From: Limnohabitans sp. MMS-10A-178
Lineage (GTDB): Bacteria; Pseudomonadota; Gammaproteobacteria; Burkholderiales; Burkholderiaceae_C
Direction: 5' to 3'
DNA length: 64,000 nt
Assembly: GCF_003063375.1 (NCBI RefSeq)
Contig: NZ_NERY01000002.1
Span: forward strand, 496,001 to 560,000
The translations under genes and the position numbers were made by a program. Positions 46,832-55,414 of the stretch are shown here, one piece after another. The notes under the pieces are model-generated. The model worked only from the letters and a program-made list of their open reading frames with translations. It had not been told where the DNA came from and ran no database searches. Position 1 is the first letter of the stretch. Each line of letters begins with the position of its first letter.

Positions 46832-47863
46832 TCACGCTTCCTTTTCCAATGCCAATAACCGATCAATCACCCGACGCGACATCACACCCCCAGCGTCGAT
46901 TGACAATACTTTGAGTTTCCGTTCAGGGTTTGCCAATATATTTTTCTGTTGACGCTCCAGCATTTCCAGGTCTTCGCTGAAAATTTTTCCCTGACCTTCT
47001 TGAATGCGCGCTGTGAGCGCTTGATCTTGTGGTTTGAATTGTCTAACCATTCCCCAAAAATAATGGATGCTGGTATCTGTCTCAGGTGTGATGAAGTCAA
47101 CCACCACGCTATAGGCTTTGTCTTTGGGATCGGCGTCGTAGCCACCCTTGCCCGCCAGTGCCACCCCCACTTCAATCATCACATGACTGGGAGGCGAAAA
47201 ACGGCAAATTTGCCAGCGGTCTACTTTGGCATCGTCAGGCAAGTCATTGGCCCGCATGGCCATCTGCCAAAAAGGAGGCGCTTTGATACCCTCCATGAAT
47301 CGACTGGTAACCACTGTGTTGCCTTCCGTGATGGTGCGGCTGGGGGTTTCGTCAATTTCAGTTTGCCCAATGCTGGTGGCATGCACATAGGTTTCGTGTG
47401 TAAGGTCCATCAAGTTGTCGATCATCAGGCGATAGTCGCAGGCGATGTGATAGTGCCCTCCCCCGTATGCCCAAGCTGGATTTTCAAACCATTCAAAGAC
47501 TGGCAATTTGTCGATGTTGGCTTTGGCAGGGTCTCCGGGCCAAACCCATACAAAGCCATACCGCTCAATGACAGGGAAACTTTTGACCGGTTCAAATCCG
47601 CGGACATTGTGCCCAGGCATGCTGACGGTATGACCATCGCATCCCATGGTGAGGCCGTGATAGCCACAGACCAAATGCCCATTGCAAACACGGCCTAATG
47701 ACAAAGGGGCACCTCTGTGCGGACAAAAATCTTCGACCGCCGACACACGATTTTCGAGTCCTCTGAAAAAAACCATGGACTCATTGCATATTTTTCTGCC
47801 CAAAGGCTTGTCGGTAATTTCTTCAGCTCGGCAGGCTACGTACCATTCATTTTTGAGAAACAT
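46832..47863 (-). CDS. vanA: Rieske oxygenase, vanillate O-demethylase oxygenase subunit type (VanA)
   Basis: A 343-aa Rieske non-heme iron oxygenase. The Rieske cluster is bound by CPH (DFCPHRGAPLSLG, residues ~46-60) and CGYH (~66-69). The mononuclear iron site is in NLMDLTHETYVHATSIG near residue 155 with both His; sequence and length fit VanA, which demethylates vanillate to protocatechuate. The reductase VanB, needed for electron supply, is not in the window. Syringate or another methoxybenzoate is an alternative substrate. Confidence 0.85.
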   Translation of the reverse strand: MFLKNEWYVACRAEEITDKPLGRKICNESMVFFRGLENRVSAVEDFCPHRGAPLSLGRVCNGHLVCGYHGLTMGCDGHTVSMPGHNVRGFEPVKSFPVIERYGFVWVWPGDPAKANIDKLPVFEWFENPAWAYGGGHYHIACDYRLMIDNLMDLTHETYVHATSIGQTEIDETPSRTITEGNTVVTSRFMEGIKAPPFWQMAMRANDLPDDAKVDRWQICRFSPPSHVMIEVGVALAGKGGYDADPKDKAYSVVVDFITPETDTSIHYFWGMVRQFKPQDQALTARIQEGQGKIFSEDLEMLERQQKNILANPERKLKVLSIDAGGVMSRRVIDRLLALEKEA

Positions 47864-47961
47864 CCCATCTCCTTCAAAGTGACTTCACCTGAAATCCAGC
47901 ATGATCATTCTTGTCCTTGATTTTATACGGCATCGCTTGGCGCGGGGTTAGCACTTTGCAG

Positions 47962-47978
47962 TATGAATGGTTTTCATA
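47962..47978. promoter_or_regulatory. Dyad in the vanA-FAH divergent intergenic region
   Basis: TATGAATGGTTTTCATA has six-base perfect arms (TATGAA/TTCATA). It lies ~100 bp from vanA and ~90 bp from the divergent FAH-family gene in a 202-bp spacer that must hold both promoters. It could be a regulator site; no regulator gene adjoins. Confidence 0.4.
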
Positions 47979-48065
47979 AGGCCGCGAATGAAACTCCGAT
48001 TGCCGCCACCGTGAGCTTCAAAACAAGCACAATATCGGTTTTATCCCCAACCAGGAAATTGTTCC

Positions 48066-48917
48066 ATGAGACTTATTAGCTTCTTGCTCAATCACACCGC
48101 ATGCTATGGCGCAGTTCACGGCAATAAAGTTTTAAACCTCACGCCCATTTTGGGTGCTGAAGCGCCCGATCTAAAAACATTGATTGCAAAAAAAATGCTA
48201 GACAAAGCAGCAGAGGCATTGCGTCAACACACACCTGATTTGATTTTTGAAGATCTGTCCTTGTTGCCGGTCATTCCGAATCCAGAAAAAATCATGTGCG
48301 TGGGTTTGAACTATCACGATCATGTCAAAGAAACTGGCCGCGATCTCACCGAAAAACCCGCTATTTTCTCGCGCGTTAATTCTTCGCAAGTAGGCCATGG
48401 CCAAGACATCATGCGCCCGCCAGAATCACATCGCCTTGACTATGAAGGCGAGATTGCCATCATCATTGGTGAAGGCGGACGCCGTATTTCCGAGGCTGAC
48501 GCATGGAATCACATTGCTGGCTATTCTTGCTACAACGATGGTTCAGTGCGCGATTGGCAAAATTTCACCACCCAGTGGACTGCAGGTAAAAATTTCTGGC
48601 GTACGGGTGGCTTTGGTCCTTGGATGGTCACTGCCGATGAGATCAAACCCGGTCAAACAATGACACTCAGCACTCGACTGAATGGGGTTGAATTGCAGCG
48701 TGCCACGACCGACATGATGATTCACAGTATTCCGCGTCAAATCGCTTACATCTCAACATTCATTCCACTAGAACCCGGCGATGTGATTGTGAGTGGTACG
48801 CCTGGCGGAGTGGGAAATAAGAGAACCCCCCAACTCTTCATGAAGCCAGGTGATGTTGTCGAAATTGAAGTTGATGCAGTGGGTATCTTGCGCAACACCA
48901 TCAAGGACGATGTTTGA
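48066..48917 (+). CDS. Fumarylacetoacetate hydrolase family protein
   Basis: A 283-aa two-domain FAH-fold enzyme. CVGLNYHDHVKETGRDLTEKPAIFSR (residues ~80-105), the metal-binding DYEGEIAIIIGEGGR, GYSCYNDGSVRDWQ and GDVIVSGTPGGVG are the family signatures. Members hydrolyse acylpyruvates or hydrate/decarboxylate keto-enol acids; the precise substrate cannot be told. It is divergent from vanA and converges with a nitronate-monooxygenase gene 11 bp away. Confidence 0.87.
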   Translation: MRLISFLLNHTACYGAVHGNKVLNLTPILGAEAPDLKTLIAKKMLDKAAEALRQHTPDLIFEDLSLLPVIPNPEKIMCVGLNYHDHVKETGRDLTEKPAIFSRVNSSQVGHGQDIMRPPESHRLDYEGEIAIIIGEGGRRISEADAWNHIAGYSCYNDGSVRDWQNFTTQWTAGKNFWRTGGFGPWMVTADEIKPGQTMTLSTRLNGVELQRATTDMMIHSIPRQIAYISTFIPLEPGDVIVSGTPGGVGNKRTPQLFMKPGDVVEIEVDAVGILRNTIKDDV

Positions 48918-48928
48918 GATTTTGAAAA

Positions 48929-49891
48929 TCAGTTGAAAGCGAAATGGTTGTTGTGAGCCATTCGGCCCATCTGGCTTGAAATGGCCATAAACTCTGCCAC
49001 GGTATCGTCGATGATTGCCTTGGCAGTTTTCACCGAATCAATAAGGCCCGCAGACTGCCCAGCCAATGCTGGCGCTGCTTCCATGTCGCCTTTGAAATAA
49101 ACATTCAAGATACCTTTCATGTCGTCAAACGACATGATCCCTTGTTCATGGATGGCCTGTGTTCGTTCCGATTTGAGGGCTCGTATGCACGGAGTCGATT
49201 TGGTGTTGAGCATCCAAGTGCCTGTTTCTTTTGAATTGACAATGGCATTTTTAAAATTGTCATGGACAGGACTCTCCGCGCAACTGACGAAGCGTGTTCC
49301 CATTTGAATTGCTTCAGCGCCCAATGCAAAAGCAGCGGCCATGCCTCTGCCATCACAGATGCCGCCAGCTGCAATCAAGGGCACGTCAACCTTGGCCCGA
49401 ATGGCTTGCAACAAAACCAGCGTTGATACGTCTTCGGGGTTTTTAAAACCGCCGCCTTCGGAGCCTTCAACCACGAGGCCATCAATCCCTGCATCGACGC
49501 ATTTCATGGCAGCATCCACGGTGGGCACTGCATGGTAAACCGTGATGCCTGCATCCTTCAAAGGTTGAATGAATTTGGCTGGGCTGCCAGCGGAAGTGGT
49601 GACAAATTTCACACCCGATGCACACACAAATTTCAGCATGGCATCGTCTTTTAAAAACCGAATGGGCAAATTGACACCAAATGGCAAATTCAATTCGCGC
49701 ATTTTTAGAATTTCAGCTTGGCAATTTTCTGTTTCGCCTGAAGAAGTTTCAATGATGCCAAGCCCTCCCGCTCTAGAGACAGCGGAAGCCAATTGAGTGC
49801 GCGCAATCCAACCCATGGGCGCTTGCAAGATAGGATACTTGGCACCTGTGTGTGCCAAGACTCGGTTGGTGTTTGAAATTGAGTGATTCAT
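48929..49891 (-). CDS. Nitronate monooxygenase family flavoprotein
   Basis: A 320-aa FMN-dependent TIM-barrel enzyme of the 2-nitropropane dioxygenase/NMO family. PILQAPMGWIARTQLASAVSRAGGLGIIE at the N-terminus, the FMN-phosphate region DVPLIAAGGICDGRGMAAAFALGAEAIQMGTRF near residue 170 and EGSEGGGFKNP near 140 are typical. It may detoxify nitronates, but many members have other roles. It starts 3 bp after the upstream CoA-ligase stop, so the two are co-transcribed. Confidence 0.88.
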   Translation of the reverse strand: MNHSISNTNRVLAHTGAKYPILQAPMGWIARTQLASAVSRAGGLGIIETSSGETENCQAEILKMRELNLPFGVNLPIRFLKDDAMLKFVCASGVKFVTTSAGSPAKFIQPLKDAGITVYHAVPTVDAAMKCVDAGIDGLVVEGSEGGGFKNPEDVSTLVLLQAIRAKVDVPLIAAGGICDGRGMAAAFALGAEAIQMGTRFVSCAESPVHDNFKNAIVNSKETGTWMLNTKSTPCIRALKSERTQAIHEQGIMSFDDMKGILNVYFKGDMEAAPALAGQSAGLIDSVKTAKAIIDDTVAEFMAISSQMGRMAHNNHFAFN

Positions 49892-49894
49892 CCA

Positions 49895-51733
49895 TCAAGC
49901 CCAAAACACACTGCCGGACTTTTCGTACCAGCTGGGCACTTTGCTTTCAACAGACGATTCAATGCGGCTGCGTTTGATTTTCATAGTGGGCGTAAGGTAG
50001 CCGTTCTCGATAGACCAAGCCTCATTGGCAATCACCAGCATGCGAAGCTTTTCGTAGTCTGCCAAATCTGCATTCACCTTAACCAGCCAATCGCTAAGCG
50101 CTTGTTCAACTTGAGCCCTGACTTCAGCGTCTTTGACTTTCGGACGAATGTCTTCCGCCAGCACCACCATGGCGTAGGGAGCCGACTGAGAGACGCCTGA
50201 GACAATACTCATCTCAATCATGGGATGCACATTGAGTTTGTTTTCAATGGGTGCAGGCGCCACATATTTACCCTTGGAGGTTTTAAAAATCTCCTTCAAC
50301 CGTCCGGTAATTTTCAACAGGCCATCCGCGCGCTGTTGACCTTGATCGCCTGTCTTGAAAAAGCCATCTTCTGTAAAAGCTTCAGCATCCAAATCGGGCC
50401 GTTTGTAATAACCCACCATTTGTCCTGGTGATTTCAACTGAATTTCGCCTTCAGAGCTGATACGAGCTTGTACGCCATTTGCGGGGATGCCCACACTGCC
50501 TGGCTCATTGATTTCATTGGTGCAGTTGTGCGACCAGGCAAAATCCTCTGTCATGCCGTAGCCTTCCAAGAGGTTCAAGCCTAACTTGCGATACCAGACG
50601 ATGAGTTCTGCTGGCAAGGGTGCAGAACCACTGCCCGCTGACACCACTTGATCCAAGCCAAGGCCTTGGAGAATTTTCTTTTTAACCAAACCTTTGACAA
50701 TTGGGATGCTCAGCAACAAATCCAACTTGGCTGGCGGCATTTTGCTGAAAACACCTTGCTGAAACTTGAGCCACAAGCGCGGTACAGAAATGAAGAACGT
50801 GGGCCGTGCACGGTTTAAGTCTTGGATGAATGTGTCTAAGGATTCTGCAAAAAACACATGCGTATCTCCATGAGTCAAACTGGCTGACTCCACCCAAGCT
50901 CGCTCAAAAACGTGCGCTAAAGGCAAATAAGACAAGATTCGGTAATCTTTCAAATCACCAGCGCTGTCCATAATAGATTGACTCATTAACTCCGCAGTAA
51001 CGGAGATACGCTCAAAGTTGTGCATCACACCTTTGGGTTGGCCTGTTGAGCCAGAGGTGTACATGATCATGGCCAAATCTTGAGGTGCCCGCGCGATGTC
51101 TCCCTGCAAGGGCGCTGTTTTTGCAACGATGTCATCCCACTTTGCAAATTGATTGGCAGGTGCCAAGGGGAATGCAATGCAAGGCAAAGAGGCCGGCACA
51201 GAAGGCGCTTGTTCGGCCCATGTATCCAATTTACCGACAAACAGCAGACTGGCTTCGCTGTGATCTAAAACGTATCGAACGGTCGCACCCAACTCGGTTG
51301 GAAAAATGGCCACCGTGGTGCAACCAGACATCCAAATAGCAAGCTCTGCCATGATGAAGTGTGCGCAATTTTTGGACAGAATGGCCACCCGGGCACCTGG
51401 CTCCAGGTTTTGAGCTTTGATGTAAGCCGCCATAGAACGCGCTTGCTTGAGGGTTTCGCGCCATGTGTAATCTATGACCTGGCCATTCCCAATGGGTTGC
51501 GTCATGTACACAAAATCTGGGCGATTTTTCTCGTGCGCCAGGACTTTCTCAAGAATCAATGCAGGTTTTGACATGCCAAACTTTCGTGGGTTGAACTCGC
51601 CCCTTTCACCAAAAACATGCAAGGGGCCAGTTGTGGTTAGAACTGATGACGGATTGTGAAGAGAATTGAAATCAATATCCGTCTTATTCGGGACTGATTG
51701 CCTAGGTTTTTCCCTGATAAGCCCCTCGTACAT
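49895..51733 (-). CDS. AMP-dependent synthetase/ligase (long-chain acyl-CoA or aryl-CoA ligase type)
   Basis: A 612-aa adenylate-forming enzyme. The P-loop MIMYTSGSTGQPKGVMHN is near residue 220, the A5 motif NLLEGYGMTED near 385, and GDQGQQRADGLLKITGRLKEIFKTSKGKYVAP near 470. It resembles long-chain acyl-CoA ligases with a large C-terminal domain; the acid activated is unknown. ATG 51733 lacks a clear ribosome-binding site; ATG 51574 (GMSKPALILEK) is a good alternative that would remove 53 residues. Confidence 0.85.
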   Translation of the reverse strand: MYEGLIREKPRQSVPNKTDIDFNSLHNPSSVLTTTGPLHVFGERGEFNPRKFGMSKPALILEKVLAHEKNRPDFVYMTQPIGNGQVIDYTWRETLKQARSMAAYIKAQNLEPGARVAILSKNCAHFIMAELAIWMSGCTTVAIFPTELGATVRYVLDHSEASLLFVGKLDTWAEQAPSVPASLPCIAFPLAPANQFAKWDDIVAKTAPLQGDIARAPQDLAMIMYTSGSTGQPKGVMHNFERISVTAELMSQSIMDSAGDLKDYRILSYLPLAHVFERAWVESASLTHGDTHVFFAESLDTFIQDLNRARPTFFISVPRLWLKFQQGVFSKMPPAKLDLLLSIPIVKGLVKKKILQGLGLDQVVSAGSGSAPLPAELIVWYRKLGLNLLEGYGMTEDFAWSHNCTNEINEPGSVGIPANGVQARISSEGEIQLKSPGQMVGYYKRPDLDAEAFTEDGFFKTGDQGQQRADGLLKITGRLKEIFKTSKGKYVAPAPIENKLNVHPMIEMSIVSGVSQSAPYAMVVLAEDIRPKVKDAEVRAQVEQALSDWLVKVNADLADYEKLRMLVIANEAWSIENGYLTPTMKIKRSRIESSVESKVPSWYEKSGSVFWA

Positions 51734-51842
51734 TCAAGGGATAAAAAGTGTGCGAATTCATTTCAACACCCGAAAGCCTTGTTATGCTGAGGACTTAATC
51801 TAGTCTCCACCCTGATCTACCCTCATCCACCCTCAATTCACC

Positions 51843-53567
51843 ATGTCCTCAGCTATGTCCGATAAGAACCATCAGATGACACTCCCACGCCCCGACTTCG
51901 ATCGTTTCTATAAACATCACGAACTCACAGAACTTCTGCATGCTTTTGCCACTGCGCGTCCTGACCTGGTAGAGCTGAGAGAGTTGGGAAGGAGCCATGA
52001 AGATCGCCCCATTTGGGTGCTTGTTTTGACTCGCAAGGCAAGCGGCGCTGACCAAGACAAACCAGCTTTTTGGGTGGATGGCAATATTCACGCGGCAGAG
52101 CTGACCGCCAGTACGGCTTGCCTTTATTGGTTGCACCATCTTTTGAGCAAAGACGGAATAGATGCCGGCGTGACCGAGTTGCTCAACACGCGCGCCATCT
52201 ACTTGGTGCCTCGCTTGAACCCAGATGGTGCAGAACTGGCCTTGGCAGACAAGCCCAGACACATTCGTTCATCTACCCGCCCCTATCCATGGGACGAGCC
52301 CCATGTAGATGGTCTGACCATAGAAGACATGGACGGCGATGGCCGCATTTTGATGATGCGCATTCCCGATCCGCACGGCGGTTGGAAAGTTAACCCCGAT
52401 GAACCTCGCTTACTCACACCCAGATTGCCTGGCGAGTTTGGCGGCCAGTATTACCGCGTCATGCCCGAGGGCAGTTTGCAGCATTTCGATGGCGTCAACA
52501 TCAAGCCCAACCGAGACATTGAAGGCCTAGATCTGAACCGTAATTTCCCTGCTTATTGGCGTCAAGAACACGAACAAGTTGGCGCAGGCCCCTACCCCAC
52601 CAGCGAACCTGAAGTGCGCGCCATGGTGGACTTCATTGCGAAGCACCCCAACATTGGTGCTGCAGTGAGTTTTCACACCCACTCGGGCGTTATTTTGCGA
52701 CCTATGGGCACGCAAAGCGACGACGACATGACGCCTGAAGACTTGTGGATGATCAAGCGCATGTCAGACCTTGGCGCCAAGCTCACAGGCTATCCGGCTG
52801 TCAGTACCTTTCATGACTTCAAATACCATCCCAAAGAAATCATTACCGGTACGCAAGACTGGGTCTACGAACACCTGGGTGCCTTGTTTTGGACCATTGA
52901 AATTTGGGCGCCAAACAAAGAAGCCGGCATCACAGATTACGACTGGATTCATTGGTACCGTGACCATCCACCCGAAGACGATATCAAGTTGCTTAAATGG
53001 AGTGATGAAGTGTGTGGCGGCAATGCGCACGTCGACTGGTATCCTTACCAACACCCCGACTTAGGTGCAGTGGAATTGGGCGGCTGGGATCGAATGAACT
53101 ACTGGCGCAATCCACCTGCGCATCTGCGCGAGCGTGAGGCAGCAAGGTTTCCAGCGTGGTTGAATCAGATCGCACTCACTTTGCCCAAATTGGAATTGCT
53201 GCACACCAAGGCAGAAAGTTTAGGAAATGGCCAGTGGCGCATTCAAATGGCAGTGGGCAATGCAGGCTACTTACCGAGCTATGTCACCAAGCGCGCACTC
53301 GAGAGGAAAACAGCAAGGCCTTGCACCTTTGAAATTGGTCTGCCTGAAGGGGCAACACTTCGAATGGGCAAACCGCGCATGGAAGGCCCCCAGTTAGAAG
53401 GCCACGCTGCCAGCAATTCGCTTCAAGCTTTTTTACCCAACAAAAATATCACTGGCGATCGGGCTTTGAACGAATGGATTGTGGAAGCACCAGCAGGCAC
53501 CGTACTCAACTTGACAGCGCATGCCGCAAGGGCAGGCACTGTCAGAACTTCTATTACCTTGAAATAA
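51843..53567 (+). CDS. M14 family metallocarboxypeptidase-like protein
   Basis: A 574-aa zinc peptidase-like protein without a signal peptide, so probably cytoplasmic. Zinc ligands are His and Glu in DGNIHAAELT near residue 82 and a later His in SFHTHSGVILRP near 280; the catalytic Glu is in LFWTIEIWAPN near 360. The unusually long C-terminal region (~190 residues) is beta-rich. Substrate unknown. Its last codon is one base from the stop of a convergent amidohydrolase gene. Confidence 0.85.
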   Translation: MSSAMSDKNHQMTLPRPDFDRFYKHHELTELLHAFATARPDLVELRELGRSHEDRPIWVLVLTRKASGADQDKPAFWVDGNIHAAELTASTACLYWLHHLLSKDGIDAGVTELLNTRAIYLVPRLNPDGAELALADKPRHIRSSTRPYPWDEPHVDGLTIEDMDGDGRILMMRIPDPHGGWKVNPDEPRLLTPRLPGEFGGQYYRVMPEGSLQHFDGVNIKPNRDIEGLDLNRNFPAYWRQEHEQVGAGPYPTSEPEVRAMVDFIAKHPNIGAAVSFHTHSGVILRPMGTQSDDDMTPEDLWMIKRMSDLGAKLTGYPAVSTFHDFKYHPKEIITGTQDWVYEHLGALFWTIEIWAPNKEAGITDYDWIHWYRDHPPEDDIKLLKWSDEVCGGNAHVDWYPYQHPDLGAVELGGWDRMNYWRNPPAHLREREAARFPAWLNQIALTLPKLELLHTKAESLGNGQWRIQMAVGNAGYLPSYVTKRALERKTARPCTFEIGLPEGATLRMGKPRMEGPQLEGHAASNSLQAFLPNKNITGDRALNEWIVEAPAGTVLNLTAHAARAGTVRTSITLK

Positions 53568-53568
53568 C

Positions 53569-54432
53569 TTATTTCAAACCGAGTAAACGTACGGCGTTGT
53601 CTTTCAAAATACCGGGCATCACCTCGGGTTTGAAACCTGCTACTTCAAAATCTCTCATCCACCTCTCAGGTGTGATGAGGGGATAGTCGCTGCCAAACAA
53701 GACCCTATCCTTTAGCAAGGTATTGGCATACTGAATCAATTGTTTGGGAAAGTACTTGGGGCTCCAGCCCGACAAATCTATCCAGACATTGGGCTTGTGC
53801 GTTGCCACACTGAGGGCTTCATCTTGCCAAGGAAAACTGGGATGTGCCATCACAATTTGCATGTCGGGAAAATCGATGGCCACATCGTCAAGGTGCATGG
53901 GGTTGCTGTACTCCAAACGCAAACCGCCACCGCAGCGCATGCCGGATCCAATACCGCTGTGACCCGTGTGAAAAATAGCGGGTAATTTGTGTTCGTTGAT
54001 CACCTCATAAATGGGCCAAGCCATTTTGTCGTAGGGGTGATAGCCCTGAACAGTTGGGTGAAACTTGAAGCCCTTGATGCCCTCTTCCTTGATGAGTCGT
54101 TCGGCTTCGCGCGCGCCCATTTTGCCTTTGTGAGGGTCGATGCTGCCAAAGGCAATCATCATGTCGCTGTTGTCACGGGCTGCTTTGGCAATTTCTTCGT
54201 TGGGAATGCGCCGACGCCCCAATTGAGATTCGCTATCGACAGTGAACATCACCAAGCCAATTTTTCGCTCGCGGTAATAAGCCACTGTTTCGTCAATGGT
54301 GGGACGACGATCACTGCCAAAAAACTTATCCGCCGCGCGATCGTATTCCTCGCCATAGTTGTCAAAAGGGTTCCAACAACTCACCTCAGCATGGGTGTGA
54401 ATATCAATGGCAATCAGGTCTTGGTGCTTCAT
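53569..54432 (-). CDS. Amidohydrolase_2 family metal-dependent hydrolase/decarboxylase
   Basis: A 287-aa TIM-barrel protein. IDIHTHAEVSCWNPFDNYGEEYDRAADKFF at the N-terminus has the metal-binding HxH, FKFHPTVQGYHPYD and AIFHTGHSGIGSGMRCGGG the middle residues, and FGSDYPLITPERW the late Asp. This group includes gamma-resorcylate/ACMSD-type decarboxylases and lactonases. ATG 54432 is chosen over a TTG at 54444. It is divergent from the ferulate operon and shares the palindrome-bearing intergenic region. Confidence 0.85.
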   Translation of the reverse strand: MKHQDLIAIDIHTHAEVSCWNPFDNYGEEYDRAADKFFGSDRRPTIDETVAYYRERKIGLVMFTVDSESQLGRRRIPNEEIAKAARDNSDMMIAFGSIDPHKGKMGAREAERLIKEEGIKGFKFHPTVQGYHPYDKMAWPIYEVINEHKLPAIFHTGHSGIGSGMRCGGGLRLEYSNPMHLDDVAIDFPDMQIVMAHPSFPWQDEALSVATHKPNVWIDLSGWSPKYFPKQLIQYANTLLKDRVLFGSDYPLITPERWMRDFEVAGFKPEVMPGILKDNAVRLLGLK

Positions 54433-54494
54433 AAAAACTTTCAAAAATAAGGGAAAACCCTGTGTTTTTTAGTTCCACATGGAAAGACAATATA

Positions 54495-54509
54495 GTTATT
54501 AATAATAAC
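54495..54509. promoter_or_regulatory. Candidate MarR operator upstream of the ferulate operon
   Basis: GTTATTAATAATAAC is a palindrome with seven-bp arms around a central A. It lies 50 bp upstream of the crotonase gene and 62 bp upstream of the divergent amidohydrolase gene. The operon's own MarR gene is its last member. Confidence 0.6.
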
Positions 54510-54559
54510 CTTTTAAACCAGCCTTTTCATTCAAGCAAGGCTGTTTTAGACCCTCCATC

Positions 54560-55366
54560 ATGACTCAAAATTTACATCCTTTGTTGCAACGCGCTCAGAC
54601 TCAAGGCATTCACTTTGAAATGAATGGGGCAGTAGCCATGGTGCGTTTGAGCCGCCCCTCAAAACGCAACGCTCTCAACGATGGTTTGGTAGAAGCCTTG
54701 CGCGATGTGTTCCAAAACCTGCCCGAGGAAGCCAAGGCAGCAGTTGTCTATGGCGAAGGCGATCATTTCTGTGCTGGTTTGGACTTGTCTGAACTCAAAG
54801 AGCGCGACGCTGGTCAAGGCCTGCACCACTCACGCAGCTGGCACGTAGCTTTGGATGCGGTTCAGCTGGGCCGGGTGCCTGTCGTAGCAGCACTTCATGG
54901 CGCAGTGGTGGGCGGCGGGTTGGAGTTGGCCAGTGCTTGCCACATTCGCGTGGCAGACGACAGCACCTTCTATGCTTTGCCTGAAGGCACGCGCGGTATT
55001 TTTGTCGGCGGTGGCGGTTCTGTTCGCATCCCTAAACTGATTGGCGTGGCACGCATGACCGACATGATGTTGACAGGCCGTGTTTACAACGCGGTAGATG
55101 GCGAGCGCATTGGCCTAGCTCAGTACCACGTTCCAACCGGTACTGCTTTAGAGAAGGCTTTGGACCTGGCTCAACGAATTGCCACCAACGCACCCCTGAC
55201 CAACTACGCCTTGATGCACGCGCTGCCTCGCATTGCCGAGCAGCCTGCCGATCATGGCTTCCTCACAGAAGCCCTCATCTCCTCTATCGCGCAAGCGGCT
55301 CCCGAGGCCAAAGCGCGCGTGAAGGCTTTCTTGGAAGGCAAGGCTGCCAAAGTTCAAAAGAGCTAA
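54560..55366 (+). CDS. Enoyl-CoA hydratase/isomerase (crotonase) family protein
   Basis: A 268-aa crotonase. The oxyanion-hole regions HFCAGLDLSEL (~residue 72) and LHGAVVGGGLELASAC (~115) are present, with Glu in GGGLEL and a second Glu in ALPEGTRGIF (~135), the pair used by hydratases. In this operon it most likely hydrates feruloyl-CoA (or related hydroxycinnamoyl-CoA). Its sequence does not look like the classical hydratase-lyase Ech. It is the first gene of the operon, followed by the CoA ligase 48 bp later. Confidence 0.87.
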   Translation: MTQNLHPLLQRAQTQGIHFEMNGAVAMVRLSRPSKRNALNDGLVEALRDVFQNLPEEAKAAVVYGEGDHFCAGLDLSELKERDAGQGLHHSRSWHVALDAVQLGRVPVVAALHGAVVGGGLELASACHIRVADDSTFYALPEGTRGIFVGGGGSVRIPKLIGVARMTDMMLTGRVYNAVDGERIGLAQYHVPTGTALEKALDLAQRIATNAPLTNYALMHALPRIAEQPADHGFLTEALISSIAQAAPEAKARVKAFLEGKAAKVQKS

Positions 55367-55414
55367 TCAGCCATTAAAGAAAAATACATCGCCACCCCCT
55401 ACTGAGAGATACAA

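Noticed and set aside
46949..47698. 249-aa plus-strand frame opposite vanA
   Set aside because: Antisense to the Rieske and iron-binding motifs of vanA, which are clearly the coding sequence.
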